Source of the DNA: an uncultured Lachnospiraceae bacterium | Lineage (GTDB): Bacteria; Bacillota; Clostridia; Lachnospirales; Lachnospiraceae | Length of the DNA stretch: 55,029 nt | Direction: 5' to 3' | Assembly (NCBI GenBank): GCA_910579615.1 | Contig: CAJTUA010000025.1 | Span: 1-55,029 of the forward strand | Part shown: positions 1 to 7,515 of the stretch, in pieces | Numbering within the stretch: position 1 is the first letter of the stretch | How the letters are laid out: each line of letters opens with the position of its first letter | Made by a program: the position numbers and the translations under genes | The notes under the pieces: generated by a model | What the model was told of the DNA's origin: nothing | The model's database searches: none | What the model saw: the letters and a program-made list of their open reading frames with translations, nothing else

Positions 1-526
1 TGCCGTGATTATCCAGTCCAGGATGCTTCACCAAAGTCTGAGCATCGTCCTTATAAATTGGCTTCGGAGAAAGGTTGATATCCGGCGAAATAAATTTCTC
101 AATGACCGCCCCCAGAATATCCGCCTCTATCATCGTGTCAATCTGATTGCGGAACTTAAACTTCTCCAAAATCTCCTGCACATTAGGGGAGAAACCGTCC
201 AAGTATGCCTCAAAATCGGCCTTTAGCGTTTGCTTCTTAGCGCGGCTGGTGAGATCGCGCAGGCGGAACGGGGAGGCGTTACAGAATGCCTGCCCTGCCA
301 CATTGCACAGCGCCGGCCACTGATTATCGATTCTGGCTTCATCCAGCTTCTTCTTCATATCAAGAACAGCCTCTTTGCTGTCCTCCAGCATGGCATCCAA
401 GCGGCGGATTACTGTCATCGGTAAAATGACATCACGATATTTTCCACGTACATACACGTCACGCAGGCAGTCATCCGCAATGCCCCATATAAAACTTACG
501 ATTGTATTGTGAATTTGATTGTCCAT
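1..526 (-). CDS. hsdM: Type I restriction-modification methyltransferase subunit M, N-terminal part (cut by window edge)
   Basis: Only the first 175 codons are present, read leftward from the ATG at 526-524; the gene runs off the left edge. The protein opens MDNQIHNTIVSFIWGIADD and continues with VILPMTVIRRLDAMLE, the helical N-terminal domain that HsdM places before its SAM-binding core. HsdM works with the specificity subunit HsdS to methylate adenine at the recognition site and with HsdR for cleavage. The catalytic NPPF motif would lie outside the window. An AAGGGA ribosome site sits about eight bases before the ATG. A small XRE regulator ends about 90 bases upstream on the same strand, probably in the same transcript. 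hsdS and hsdR are not visible here. Confidence 0.85.
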   Translation of the reverse strand, partial: MDNQIHNTIVSFIWGIADDCLRDVYVRGKYRDVILPMTVIRRLDAMLEDSKEAVLDMKKKLDEARIDNQWPALCNVAGQAFCNASPFRLRDLTSRAKKQTLKADFEAYLDGFSPNVQEILEKFKFRNQIDTMIEADILGAVIEKFISPDINLSPKPIYKDDAQTLVKHPGLDNHG

Positions 527-616
527 ATGTCTTTATTCCCTTCTCACGGAGATTTGCGTCTTCCGACTTACAGCAGATTTATCGTTGTTTCAAAACTCAT
601 ACTCTGTAAGAACGAT

Positions 617-823
617 TCACTGTTCTTCTACCATTTCCATAATATCACAGACATCACATCTTAGGGCTGTGCAGATTTTTTCAATGATTTCTGTATTTAC
701 ATTTTCATTTTTTCCGAGCTTCGTAACGGATGCCGCACTAATCCCCGCTAATTGTTGCAAGTCTTTTTTCTTCATATCCTTATCAATCAACAGTTTCCAT
801 AATTTTTTGTAACTGATAGCCAT
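617..823 (-). CDS. Small XRE-family helix-turn-helix regulator upstream of hsdM
   Basis: A 68-residue protein that is essentially one Cro/CI-type DNA-binding domain. The helices around DLQQLAGISAASVTKLGKN form the helix-turn-helix, and IIEKICTALRCDVCDIMEM is the family's typical C-terminal end. The ATG at 823 is chosen over an upstream start at 904 because GGGAGG lies about nine bases before it and the upstream extension looks unlike coding sequence. It reads toward hsdM, which starts 90 bases further on. A likely role is control of the restriction-modification genes, inferred from position only. A good promoter (876-904) and a perfect inverted repeat (911-928) lie just upstream. Confidence 0.85.
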   Translation of the reverse strand: MAISYKKLWKLLIDKDMKKKDLQQLAGISAASVTKLGKNENVNTEIIEKICTALRCDVCDIMEMVEEQ

Positions 824-875
824 GAATGAACCTCCCTTTTCTGGGAATGTGCCGATTTGAAGATTTCTGCTGCTT

Positions 876-904
876 ATTATAACACGACTAAACCGCAAAC
901 GCAA
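876..904 (-). promoter_or_regulatory. Sigma-A-type promoter for the XRE-hsdM unit
   Basis: On the minus strand TTGCGT (904-899) is followed after 17 bases by TATAAT (881-876). Transcription would begin about 45 bases before the XRE start codon. Confidence 0.65.
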
Positions 905-910
905 GAATTC

Positions 911-928
911 CTCCTGCGATTGCAGGAG
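911..928. promoter_or_regulatory. Perfect 7-bp inverted repeat next to the XRE promoter
   Basis: CTCCTGC, four bases, then GCAGGAG. It lies just upstream of the -35 box, so it could be an operator for the XRE protein. No following T-run, so it is not an intrinsic terminator. Role inferred from position. Confidence 0.4.
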
Positions 929-1024
929 AAAACCATATCGGAAACAACTTGAATGGTGAGCGGATATATATCAAAGATTGAAGGAATCTTGATTTCAGTG
1001 TTCCCTGCAAATCCTTCCCTTTTC

Positions 1025-1129
1025 TTAGCGGTCAAGTCCAACACGCCGGATGCTTTTGCCGCCGTCCCTGTCCTCGTCCCCCACGGATAAGCGGGAGTAA
1101 AGGGCTGTGATTTTGCTGTAATTGTTCAT
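1025..1129 (-). pseudogene. N-terminal remnant of a large serine recombinase
   Basis: The minus strand encodes MNNYSKITALYSRLSVGDED followed by RDGGKSIRR, then drifts and stops after 34 codons. The segment YSRLSVGDED with its catalytic serine is the start of the resolvase domain of large serine recombinases that move conjugative and mobilizable elements in Clostridia. Intact members usually continue with a Ser-rich SNSIQNQ-like stretch and run to about 500 residues. Here the reading is lost right after DGG, so this is a dead fragment. An AGGAG site nine bases before the ATG is preserved. It probably marks the scar of a lost or decayed mobile element next to the restriction locus. Confidence 0.7.
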
Positions 1130-1135
1130 GTGCAT

Positions 1136-1555
1136 ATTCTCCTGCGTGAATATAGGTGTTGCTTACAGTTAACATTATGCACCTCATGGATATATAAAAT
1201 GTCCTTGCCATTTTGCATTTGTCCACCCCAAAAGCACCTTACCGTCTTCCTCTGCATACAATATCTGCATACAATAATAAAACCGAAAAGTCCGCCCTTT
1301 TACTCAAGACTGGATTGTCGGCTTGATTTTCCCTCTTTTTTATGATAATATACCTCTGACAGAAATGTTTTCCGAAAGCTTTTGCGGAGTGCCATACCCT
1401 CCGCCATGGAATAAGCTCTACGCGCATCGGTTATTTCGTGGCTTTCAAATGCAGTGTTTTCCGGATATCTTTTATGCATCGGCAATCACAGGATGGTGTA
1501 TGCCCCTGCTAAAAGTTTGTCTGCTTTAATGAAAAACACCGCAGCGGATAAAATT
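1136..1555. other. Gene-free stretch between the recombinase remnant and the glmS ribozyme
   Basis: No convincing coding sequence on either strand. It contains a perfect 13-bp tandem repeat (1251-1276). A weak promoter candidate for glmS has TTGATT at 1323-1328 and TAATAT at 1346-1351, spacing 17. Transcription from it would run about 200 bases before reaching the ribozyme cleavage site. Confidence 0.4.
1251..1276. repeat. Perfect 13-bp tandem direct repeat
   Basis: TCTGCATACAATA occurs twice back to back (1251-1263 and 1264-1276). It lies about 120 bases upstream of the serine recombinase remnant and could be a leftover regulator or recombinase binding site. Function unknown. Confidence 0.6.
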
Positions 1556-1700
1556 AGCGCCATGTACCTGCCTTTAGCAGGTTAACGAGGTGGGGAGTGT
1601 TCGAAAATTCGGCGGGGACTCCCCCATGGATCTGAACGTGTTACATGCCGGTAAACCAACGGGCAACCGCCAGACAGAAACGGCATGATCAGAAGCGGCA
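1556..1700 (+). promoter_or_regulatory. glmS ribozyme-riboswitch (glucosamine-6-phosphate sensing)
   Basis: The stretch has the hallmark order of the glmS ribozyme: the cleavage-site motif A|GCGCC (cleavage between 1556 and 1557), a hairpin with CCTGC/GCAGG, the core ACGAGG, a G-rich strand, GGCGGGGACTCCCCC, and a final pseudoknotted domain containing CCGGTAAACC and the CATGCC/GGCATG stem. In Firmicutes this RNA uses glucosamine-6-phosphate as a cofactor to cleave the glmS message, which leads to its decay. It lies 162 bases before the glmS start codon, on the same strand. The 3' boundary is approximate. Confidence 0.92.
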
Positions 1701-1743
1701 TTCTTCTCTTTTCCGATGCACAGACCAGAACCGCACAAAACAC

Positions 1744-1842
1744 CAGCATATGCCCGGACGGTGCCCGGAAGTAGTTTTGGGGAGCAAAGCGGACAAAAAC
1801 TACTTCCAAGATTATGGGCATCGGTAGGGCATATGCGGAACT
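1744..1842 (+). repeat. Repeated structured leader element, copy 1 (before glmS)
   Basis: A 99-base member of the repeated family described in the findings. Outer stem: 1746-1755 with 1827-1836 (GCATATGCCC / GGGCATATGC). Middle stem: 1759-1766 with 1816-1823. Inner 12-bp stem: 1767-1778 with 1796-1807. The loop carries the conserved GGAGCAAAGCGGAC. It ends in GGAACT and is followed at once by the glmS ribosome site, so ribozyme and element are stacked in one leader. Confidence 0.8.
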
Positions 1843-1861
1843 AAAAATGGAGGTTCAAATT

Positions 1862-3703
1862 ATGTGTGGAATTATCGGATTTTCCGGCTACGAGCGCGCC
1901 ACAGACGTGCTGCTTTCCGGACTGTCAGCCCTTGAGTACCGCGGCTACGACAGCGCAGGCATCTCCTGCTTTACAAAGGATGCAAAAATTACAACCATCA
2001 AATCGGTTGGGAAGGTTTCTGAGCTAAAGGCGCTTGTCCCTGGCGAGCTAAAATCGGACTGCGGCATCGGGCACACGCGTTGGGCGACGCACGGGGGCGT
2101 TTCCCGCACAAATGCGCACCCGCACTCCTGCGGGAATGTGACCCTGATTCACAATGGCATCATTGAAAATTATCTCGCACTGCGCGATACGCTTGCCGCG
2201 GGCGGGCGCACACCAGTGTCCGATACGGACAGTGAAATCGCTGCAATGCTGATTGACAGCCTCTACACTGGGGATGCGGCCGCTGCCCTTGCCGCCGCGG
2301 TGGCCCACCTTGAGGGGGCTTACGCATTCTGCGTGCTGTTTTCCGACCAGCCGGGCAAAATCTACTGCATCCGCAAGGGCAGCCCGCTTGTTGCCTGCCA
2401 GACAGAGATGGGTTCCATCATTGCCTCGGATATGGTCGCACTGCTGCGCTACTCGAAGGATTATTTTGTTTTAGAGGAAAATCTCATTGCCTGCCTGACA
2501 CGCGATGAAATCACCCTCACCACGCTTGACGGCACACCGGTAACCCCGGATTACTTAACCGTAACCTGGGATGTTTCGTCCGCGCAGAAAAATGGTTTTA
2601 AGCACTATATGGAAAAAGAAATCCACGAACAGCCCGACGCGCTCTCGCGCACCATCATGCCGCGCCTTGTAAGGTACAGCGAGAACGGGACGTTTTACAT
2701 GCTCCCGGATTTTACTGCCGATGGCATTCCGGATTCCGTTTTCCTGGGGCTTTCCCGCATTATCATTACCGCCTGCGGCACTGCGATGCACGCCGGGATG
2801 ATGGGGAAACTTTTGTTTGAGGAACTGCTGCGCATCCCGGTCACGGTTGATATTGCCTCGGAGTTCCGCTACCAGAACCCGATTTTGGATGAAAACACGC
2901 TTGTGATTACCGTTTCGCAGTCCGGCGAGACGGCGGATACCCTCGCCGCGCTGCGCCTTGCAAGGAAGAAGGGTGCAAGGACGCTTTCAATTGTCAATGT
3001 CAAGGGTTCCTCGATTGCAAGGGAAAGCGGGCATGTATTCTACACGCACGCGGGTCCGGAAATCGCGGTCGCAAGCACAAAAGCCTACACCGCACAGCTT
3101 GCCGCTTTCTACCTGATTGTCTTCCGCGCCGCTTACGCTGCCGGGCAGCTTTCGATTGCGGAATGTGCAAAATATACCGAGCAGCTCGCTGCCATCATCC
3201 CTTCCATCCAACAGGTTCTTGAGCAGAAGGACGAATTTACAAAAATCAGCCGCCATTTAACCAAGGCAAACGATTTGTTTTTTATTGGCAGGGGCATGGA
3301 TTATGCCCTGTCGTGCGAAGGTTCCATCAAGCTAAAGGAGATTTCCTACATCCACTCGGAAGCCTATGCCGCAGGGGAGCTAAAGCATGGCACGCTTTCT
3401 CTGATTACTTCCGAGGTTCCGGTGATTGCACTTGCGACACAGCATGATGTCCTGCCAAAAATGGTGTCCAACATCAAGGAGGTCCGCGCGCGGGGCGCTT
3501 TTGTCATTTTAGTTGCGGCGGCGGATGCCATGATTGAGGAGGAGCTTTACGATTTCCGCATCAACCTTCCACAGATTTCCGACCGCTTCGCGCCGTTTGC
3601 GGCGGCGGTTGTGCTGCAGATGATTGCCTACAATACTTCGTACCTGCGTGGGCTTGACGTTGACCAGCCAAGACATTTAGCAAAGTCCGTAACGGTGGAA
3701 TAA
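1862..3703 (+). CDS. glmS: Glutamine-fructose-6-phosphate aminotransferase (isomerizing)
   Basis: Converts fructose-6-phosphate and glutamine to glucosamine-6-phosphate, the first committed step to UDP-GlcNAc and peptidoglycan. The 613-residue protein starts MCGIIGFSGY; Cys2 becomes the N-terminal nucleophile of the class II glutaminase domain, which fixes the start at 1862 rather than 1814. GGAGG lies about eight bases upstream. The glutaminase half (about 1-240) has the HTRWATHG motif; two SIS sugar-isomerase domains follow, with CGTAMHAG and SQSGETADT. The C-terminus DVDQPRHLAKSVTVE is the family's conserved end. Length is normal. Expression should be under the upstream ribozyme. It stands alone, with a terminator just downstream. 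Confidence 0.97.
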   Translation: MCGIIGFSGYERATDVLLSGLSALEYRGYDSAGISCFTKDAKITTIKSVGKVSELKALVPGELKSDCGIGHTRWATHGGVSRTNAHPHSCGNVTLIHNGIIENYLALRDTLAAGGRTPVSDTDSEIAAMLIDSLYTGDAAAALAAAVAHLEGAYAFCVLFSDQPGKIYCIRKGSPLVACQTEMGSIIASDMVALLRYSKDYFVLEENLIACLTRDEITLTTLDGTPVTPDYLTVTWDVSSAQKNGFKHYMEKEIHEQPDALSRTIMPRLVRYSENGTFYMLPDFTADGIPDSVFLGLSRIIITACGTAMHAGMMGKLLFEELLRIPVTVDIASEFRYQNPILDENTLVITVSQSGETADTLAALRLARKKGARTLSIVNVKGSSIARESGHVFYTHAGPEIAVASTKAYTAQLAAFYLIVFRAAYAAGQLSIAECAKYTEQLAAIIPSIQQVLEQKDEFTKISRHLTKANDLFFIGRGMDYALSCEGSIKLKEISYIHSEAYAAGELKHGTLSLITSEVPVIALATQHDVLPKMVSNIKEVRARGAFVILVAAADAMIEEELYDFRINLPQISDRFAPFAAAVVLQMIAYNTSYLRGLDVDQPRHLAKSVTVE

Positions 3704-3710
3704 AATAAAA

Positions 3711-3748
3711 AAGGCGGGAGCAATGCCTTAAAAGCTCCCGCCTTTTTT
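3711..3748 (+). terminator. Intrinsic terminator of glmS
   Basis: Stem AAGGCGGGAGC / GCTCCCGCCTT with a 12-base loop, followed by a T-run. It begins eight bases after the glmS stop and also separates the convergent membrane-protein gene. Confidence 0.9.
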
Positions 3749-3794
3749 GTGCGCAGGGGTGCGAACGGAATCCAACTGCTTTGTGGCGCCCCGC

Positions 3795-5330
3795 TCAATC
3801 CTCCCGTTCTTCTGTGCGGATTCGCAGTACAGTATAGACTGTCTTAAATGCCCCTTCTTCGTTTAACCCTCTTGTTATGCGCCATCGCATTGCCGTTGCC
3901 GCCGGGCACTGAAAATAGCTTTTTTGGTGGGTATAAAACACCCACGAACTGATGTAACCTTCCCCCTGTGGTCCTGCCGTTGTGTAAGCAACGTAAGCGC
4001 GGCAATCATGCGCATTTTTCGGCACAGAGAATAGCGCAAAAACATCTGTTGAATACATTCCTCCAATCATGGAGCTGTCCCTGTCATAGCAAACCTCGCC
4101 CAGAGAGTAGTACGGCGCGGCATAAACCTCCCCGTTTTTCTCATAAAGGACACGCCCGGTAATTTCCCCCTCCTTTTCCCATCCCCGCGTATGGTTCCAT
4201 GTCGGCCAGAGCTGAATGGATTCTGTCCCATAAAATCCCGGGTCCACAACCCAGTGAAAATGATGGATAATCTTCCATCTTCTTTCTTCTCCCGGAAGTT
4301 CCACGGCAATCTGCGTAACCATCAATTCTTCATTTTCATAAGTATAATAATAGCGCTTTTCCCCCGGAACGCCTTCATATAAGTATTCCCTTTTTACCCC
4401 CTCCACCAATAATAGTCCTGTTGTCGAATGAACCTGCAGCGCCCCCTCGCATTCCTGTATTTCCTCTTTTGTCAAGTCATAAAGCACATCCTCCGGAAAT
4501 CCCTGCGTCAGCAAATCTTCTTTGATTTCCTTTATATTTTCCTCCTCTTCCACCCCCATAGCCTCATTTTCCTGCACATTTTCCCATTTCATCGGATAGC
4601 GGTTAAAAAAGAACCAGTTGCAAAGAACCCCTCCTACAAGCAAGAAAACAAACCCCAACGCAATCACGGTGCCCGGTACGCAAACCGCCACCGGGCGAAT
4701 CGCATATCCCGCCACGTCAAGGCGCTTTGTTAGACGCAAAAAGCTGACAAAGATTAGCATATAAGCCAAAAGCATCAAAATCAGCACCACCACACCGCGG
4801 TAATTTATCCATGCAAGCACAAGCAGGCAAAAATACCAGAGCGGCAGAGCCGCTACGATTCCCATTTTCACGGATTGCCCGCTCTTTTTGCGCACCGCCT
4901 TAAATCCCATCCAGAGGCAGACACAGAGAAGAAAATGCATGAGATAATTTATGGTATAGGCGATCCGCATGAAGAACATCCCTTGTATGTTTTCCTGATA
5001 AATACTTGTATTCAATACAATTACAAAAATATAGTAAGCACTCCGGAAACCCGCCATGAAAAAACATGCGCGAAACCATCCATTTTCTTTGCGCAGCGCA
5101 CGGAATCCAACCAGGCAGAACACCAGTCCGATTCCCGGAAGAATGTAATCCAGGTTCCAATAATGGAACGTGAGCAGATTCATTGTCATGCCAATCAGCG
5201 CGCACCACACCGCCCTGCGCCACGGTGTTACCCCCTTCGCCACATCATCCGGCGGCGTTTCCGGCACATTCTCACAAAGTGCAGCGTCAAACTCTTCTTC
5301 TTTCATCAAACCCCAGTTATGTTCTTTCAT
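3795..5330 (-). CDS. Multi-pass membrane protein, probable regulatory partner of the adjacent ECF sigma factor
   Basis: A 511-residue protein with an acidic cytosolic N-terminus, a VTPWRRA motif at residues 34-40, six or seven hydrophobic segments up to about residue 245, and a hydrophilic C-terminal region of about 255 residues. The gene follows the sigma factor by 30 bases on the same strand. That pairing, and an N-terminal cytosolic segment before a membrane domain, is what anti-sigma factors show, but the zinc-finger anti-sigma signature is not visible, so the role is inferred. The ATG at 5330 is preferred over a GTG at 5339 because GGGAGG overlaps that GTG and sits eight bases before the ATG. 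Ligand of the outer domain unknown. Confidence 0.6.
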   Translation of the reverse strand: MKEHNWGLMKEEEFDAALCENVPETPPDDVAKGVTPWRRAVWCALIGMTMNLLTFHYWNLDYILPGIGLVFCLVGFRALRKENGWFRACFFMAGFRSAYYIFVIVLNTSIYQENIQGMFFMRIAYTINYLMHFLLCVCLWMGFKAVRKKSGQSVKMGIVAALPLWYFCLLVLAWINYRGVVVLILMLLAYMLIFVSFLRLTKRLDVAGYAIRPVAVCVPGTVIALGFVFLLVGGVLCNWFFFNRYPMKWENVQENEAMGVEEEENIKEIKEDLLTQGFPEDVLYDLTKEEIQECEGALQVHSTTGLLLVEGVKREYLYEGVPGEKRYYYTYENEELMVTQIAVELPGEERRWKIIHHFHWVVDPGFYGTESIQLWPTWNHTRGWEKEGEITGRVLYEKNGEVYAAPYYSLGEVCYDRDSSMIGGMYSTDVFALFSVPKNAHDCRAYVAYTTAGPQGEGYISSWVFYTHQKSYFQCPAATAMRWRITRGLNEEGAFKTVYTVLRIRTEERED

Positions 5331-5360
5331 TCGCTTCACCTCCCGATTTTTATGCGCCCT

Positions 5361-5894
5361 TTAAGTCTCTGTCAGAATTTTGCGAAGGCGCTTTTTTAAA
5401 CGGTACAGTTTTCCTTCCACCGCCCGCTGCGTCATCCCAAGCTCCGCGCCAATTTGCGCAGTTGGCTGTAAATAGTAATATTTCCGGTAAAATAATTCTC
5501 TCTCCCTTGGTTTGAGCTGCCCTAACGCCAAAGCAAGCGCTGCCTGCCGCTCCTTTTTTATCATGTCCTCCTCCGGCGTTGGCTTTGGCGATGCGAATTC
5601 GTCCGGAATCTCCCCCTCCGCCCAAACGCCCCGGTTCTTCCTGACGCGGTTTAAGGCGGCATTGCGGGCAACCGCAGTCAGCCACGCCCGGAAGCTTCCA
5701 CGCCCGGAATCGTAGGAACCAATTTTCTCCCACACCTGCATTGCTACTTCGGATACACATTCTTCCTGGTCTTCCCTAACCTTAAGAATGGGGGCAATGA
5801 CATAGCAAATCAAGGCTCCATATTGCTTAAGAAGCACTTCTAAGCCCGCTTCGTCCCGCTTTCGTATCCGCTCAATCATTTCCGTATCGTGCAT
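5361..5894 (-). CDS. ECF-type RNA polymerase sigma factor
   Basis: A 177-residue sigma-70 family protein. Region 2 covers LLKQYGALICYVIAPIL to SFRAWLTAVARNAALNRVRK (about 20-90); region 4 covers LGQLKPRERELFYRKYYYL and the helix-turn-helix GAELGMTQRAVEGKLYRLKKRL near the end. No other domain, so it belongs to the extracytoplasmic-function group. The start MHDTEMIERI at 5894 is chosen because GGAAGGAGG precedes it; an upstream ATG at 5927 has no ribosome site. It lies directly upstream of the membrane protein and next to two secreted proteins, which suggests a cell-envelope stress circuit. Its target promoter is not known. Confidence 0.88.
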   Translation of the reverse strand: MHDTEMIERIRKRDEAGLEVLLKQYGALICYVIAPILKVREDQEECVSEVAMQVWEKIGSYDSGRGSFRAWLTAVARNAALNRVRKNRGVWAEGEIPDEFASPKPTPEEDMIKKERQAALALALGQLKPRERELFYRKYYYLQPTAQIGAELGMTQRAVEGKLYRLKKRLRKILTET

Positions 5895-6072
5895 GGTTCT
5901 GCCCTGCCTCCTTCCGTTTTTTTGCATTTTGTGCTTTTGCTTTTCTGTCTCTTTGCTTTATAATACACCAGTATAGGAAAAAACCCACGGAAAGCAGGGG
6001 AAAAATTTTTTGTGGGGAACAATTGCAGGAAGTGTTTCGTTTTACGAATGTGCGATTTTATTTTCACATATC

Positions 6073-6118
6073 GAAAAAGCCAGCATAAAAAGCATTTCTG
6101 TTTTTTATACTGGCTTTC
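6073..6118 (-). terminator. Intrinsic terminator after the first secreted paralog
   Basis: On the minus strand AAAGCCAG and a run of A pair with a run of T and CTGGCTTTTT; the stem is A/T-rich inside with a GC base. It begins 29 bases after the stop of the 398-residue secreted protein. Confidence 0.75.
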
Positions 6119-6146
6119 ACCCTTGCTGATTTTTTCTGCCAACAGT

Positions 6147-7343
6147 TTAATATGAAACTGTAATCACATAGGTTGCCGACGCTAATTCAAACTCCGTTGT
6201 CGTCGTCTGCTTCACTGTCCTTTTGCGCACATAAATTTTGCTTCCTGCCGGGGCAGTTTTATCGGATAGGGAAATGGTCTTCGCTGTCATAACTGCTTTC
6301 CAGGAAGCCTTCGCCTCATCAAAAGTATTCCCGTTCTTGACAACCGCATACTCATATGGGGTAGTCTTGCTCGCCTTTGAAAATGTCAGTGAAAATTTCT
6401 TTCCCTCACTCTTGTAAGTTACCTCCGCGCTTGTCGGCGCAGGGCGCTGTGCTGGGATTTCCAATACAAAAGTCTTGGAATGCGGTGCTTTTGAAGTCGC
6501 CTTCTTGCGGAAGTATAAGACCACATCCTTCGCCGATGCCCCCAATGCTTCCGGCGCAATATCCTTAAGCGCCATGGTTTTCGTTGCCGGTGTCCAATTC
6601 ACATTATCGGTTGAATACTCCATTGAATTTGTTGTATTTAAGGTCAGCTTCTTCCCGTCAACCTTAACCTTCGGGGCTGCCGCAAACTTTGAAATGCTCA
6701 GTTTTACTTCCTTGCCAGGGCGGCTTCCTGTCTCCATTGTTCCGTCGCTATCTGCTTCCGGGTTTACCCCCATTGTCCTGACATAAATGGATGCCCCTGC
6801 GATACGGAACTTTTCAATTTCCTCGGCAAAGTCAGATTCCGGGTCTTTCGCATCCTCAACGGAAACCGTGTTCCATTCATAGGAAGTCGCCTTGCGCCAC
6901 TGAATGTCCGTTACATCCGATGGCAGTCCTGTAAACGTCAAAACCCCATTTACCTTGTCAAATTTTATTTTGTATTTGCTGTCCCTCGCCGGTAGTTTTA
7001 CCGTGGCAACTTCCTCGTTTTTGTCGCCCTTGAGCGTAATCTCTGTTGCGGAGGTCGCTTTCAGCCATGAAATATCAATGATATATTTCCCATCCGCCCC
7101 CTTCAATGCTTCCGACCAGACTTTCTTTGCCTTGTCGCTGTAGTAAACGGTTTCATTATCCCCTGCATCGACTTCAAGCCAAAGCTCATCATAATCAATT
7201 CTGACCGCCTTTACCGGCTCTGCCGTATTCTCCGCCCCGTCTCCTTCCGCTGCCGCAAGACGTGCCGTGCGCCCCGCAGCAACCATCAAAAGACCAAAAC
7301 ATAAAATCAAGAGCAGGCGTTGTAATTTTCCTCTTTCTTTCAT
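6147..7343 (-). CDS. Secreted protein, shorter paralog of its upstream neighbour
   Basis: A 398-residue protein with a signal peptide (KERGKLQR, then a hydrophobic core to about residue 24 and cleavage near LAAAEG). The mature part is made of beta-rich repeats that carry YYSDKAKKVWSEA, IDISWLKATSATEITLKGDK and IQWRKATSYEWNTVS. The same signatures occur in the same order in the 740-residue protein encoded just upstream, so the two arose by duplication. No catalytic motif, LPXTG signal, S-layer homology domain or membrane anchor is visible, so it is probably released or loosely wall-associated. Start supported by GTGAGG before the ATG. Function unknown. Confidence 0.7.
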   Translation of the reverse strand: MKERGKLQRLLLILCFGLLMVAAGRTARLAAAEGDGAENTAEPVKAVRIDYDELWLEVDAGDNETVYYSDKAKKVWSEALKGADGKYIIDISWLKATSATEITLKGDKNEEVATVKLPARDSKYKIKFDKVNGVLTFTGLPSDVTDIQWRKATSYEWNTVSVEDAKDPESDFAEEIEKFRIAGASIYVRTMGVNPEADSDGTMETGSRPGKEVKLSISKFAAAPKVKVDGKKLTLNTTNSMEYSTDNVNWTPATKTMALKDIAPEALGASAKDVVLYFRKKATSKAPHSKTFVLEIPAQRPAPTSAEVTYKSEGKKFSLTFSKASKTTPYEYAVVKNGNTFDEAKASWKAVMTAKTISLSDKTAPAGSKIYVRKRTVKQTTTTEFELASATYVITVSY

Positions 7344-7372
7344 ATTTCCTCACATTCCGCCGTATCAACGGC
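7344..7372 (-). promoter_or_regulatory. GC hairpin fused to a ribosome binding site, copy 1
   Basis: On the minus strand GCCG (7372-7369) pairs with CGGC (7362-7359), followed by GGAATGTGAGGAAAT and the start codon. The same arrangement recurs before the response regulator and before gatB. Confidence 0.5.
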
Positions 7373-7515
7373 ATTTGAATCATATGAAGCTCTGTGCCAC
7401 AATTGGCAAAAGCTTCCGGATTGTTCCGGTTCTTTCTTCGCAGTTTCCCCATCCGCAAAGCATAATAGGAGAAACTGCGAAAAGTAAGTTGAAAAATGAA
7501 TCCCAGGTCTTCTCA

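Noticed and set aside
1767..1807. Intrinsic terminator between ribozyme and glmS
   Set aside because: The 12-bp stem is not followed by a T-run and is better explained as the inner stem of the repeated element.
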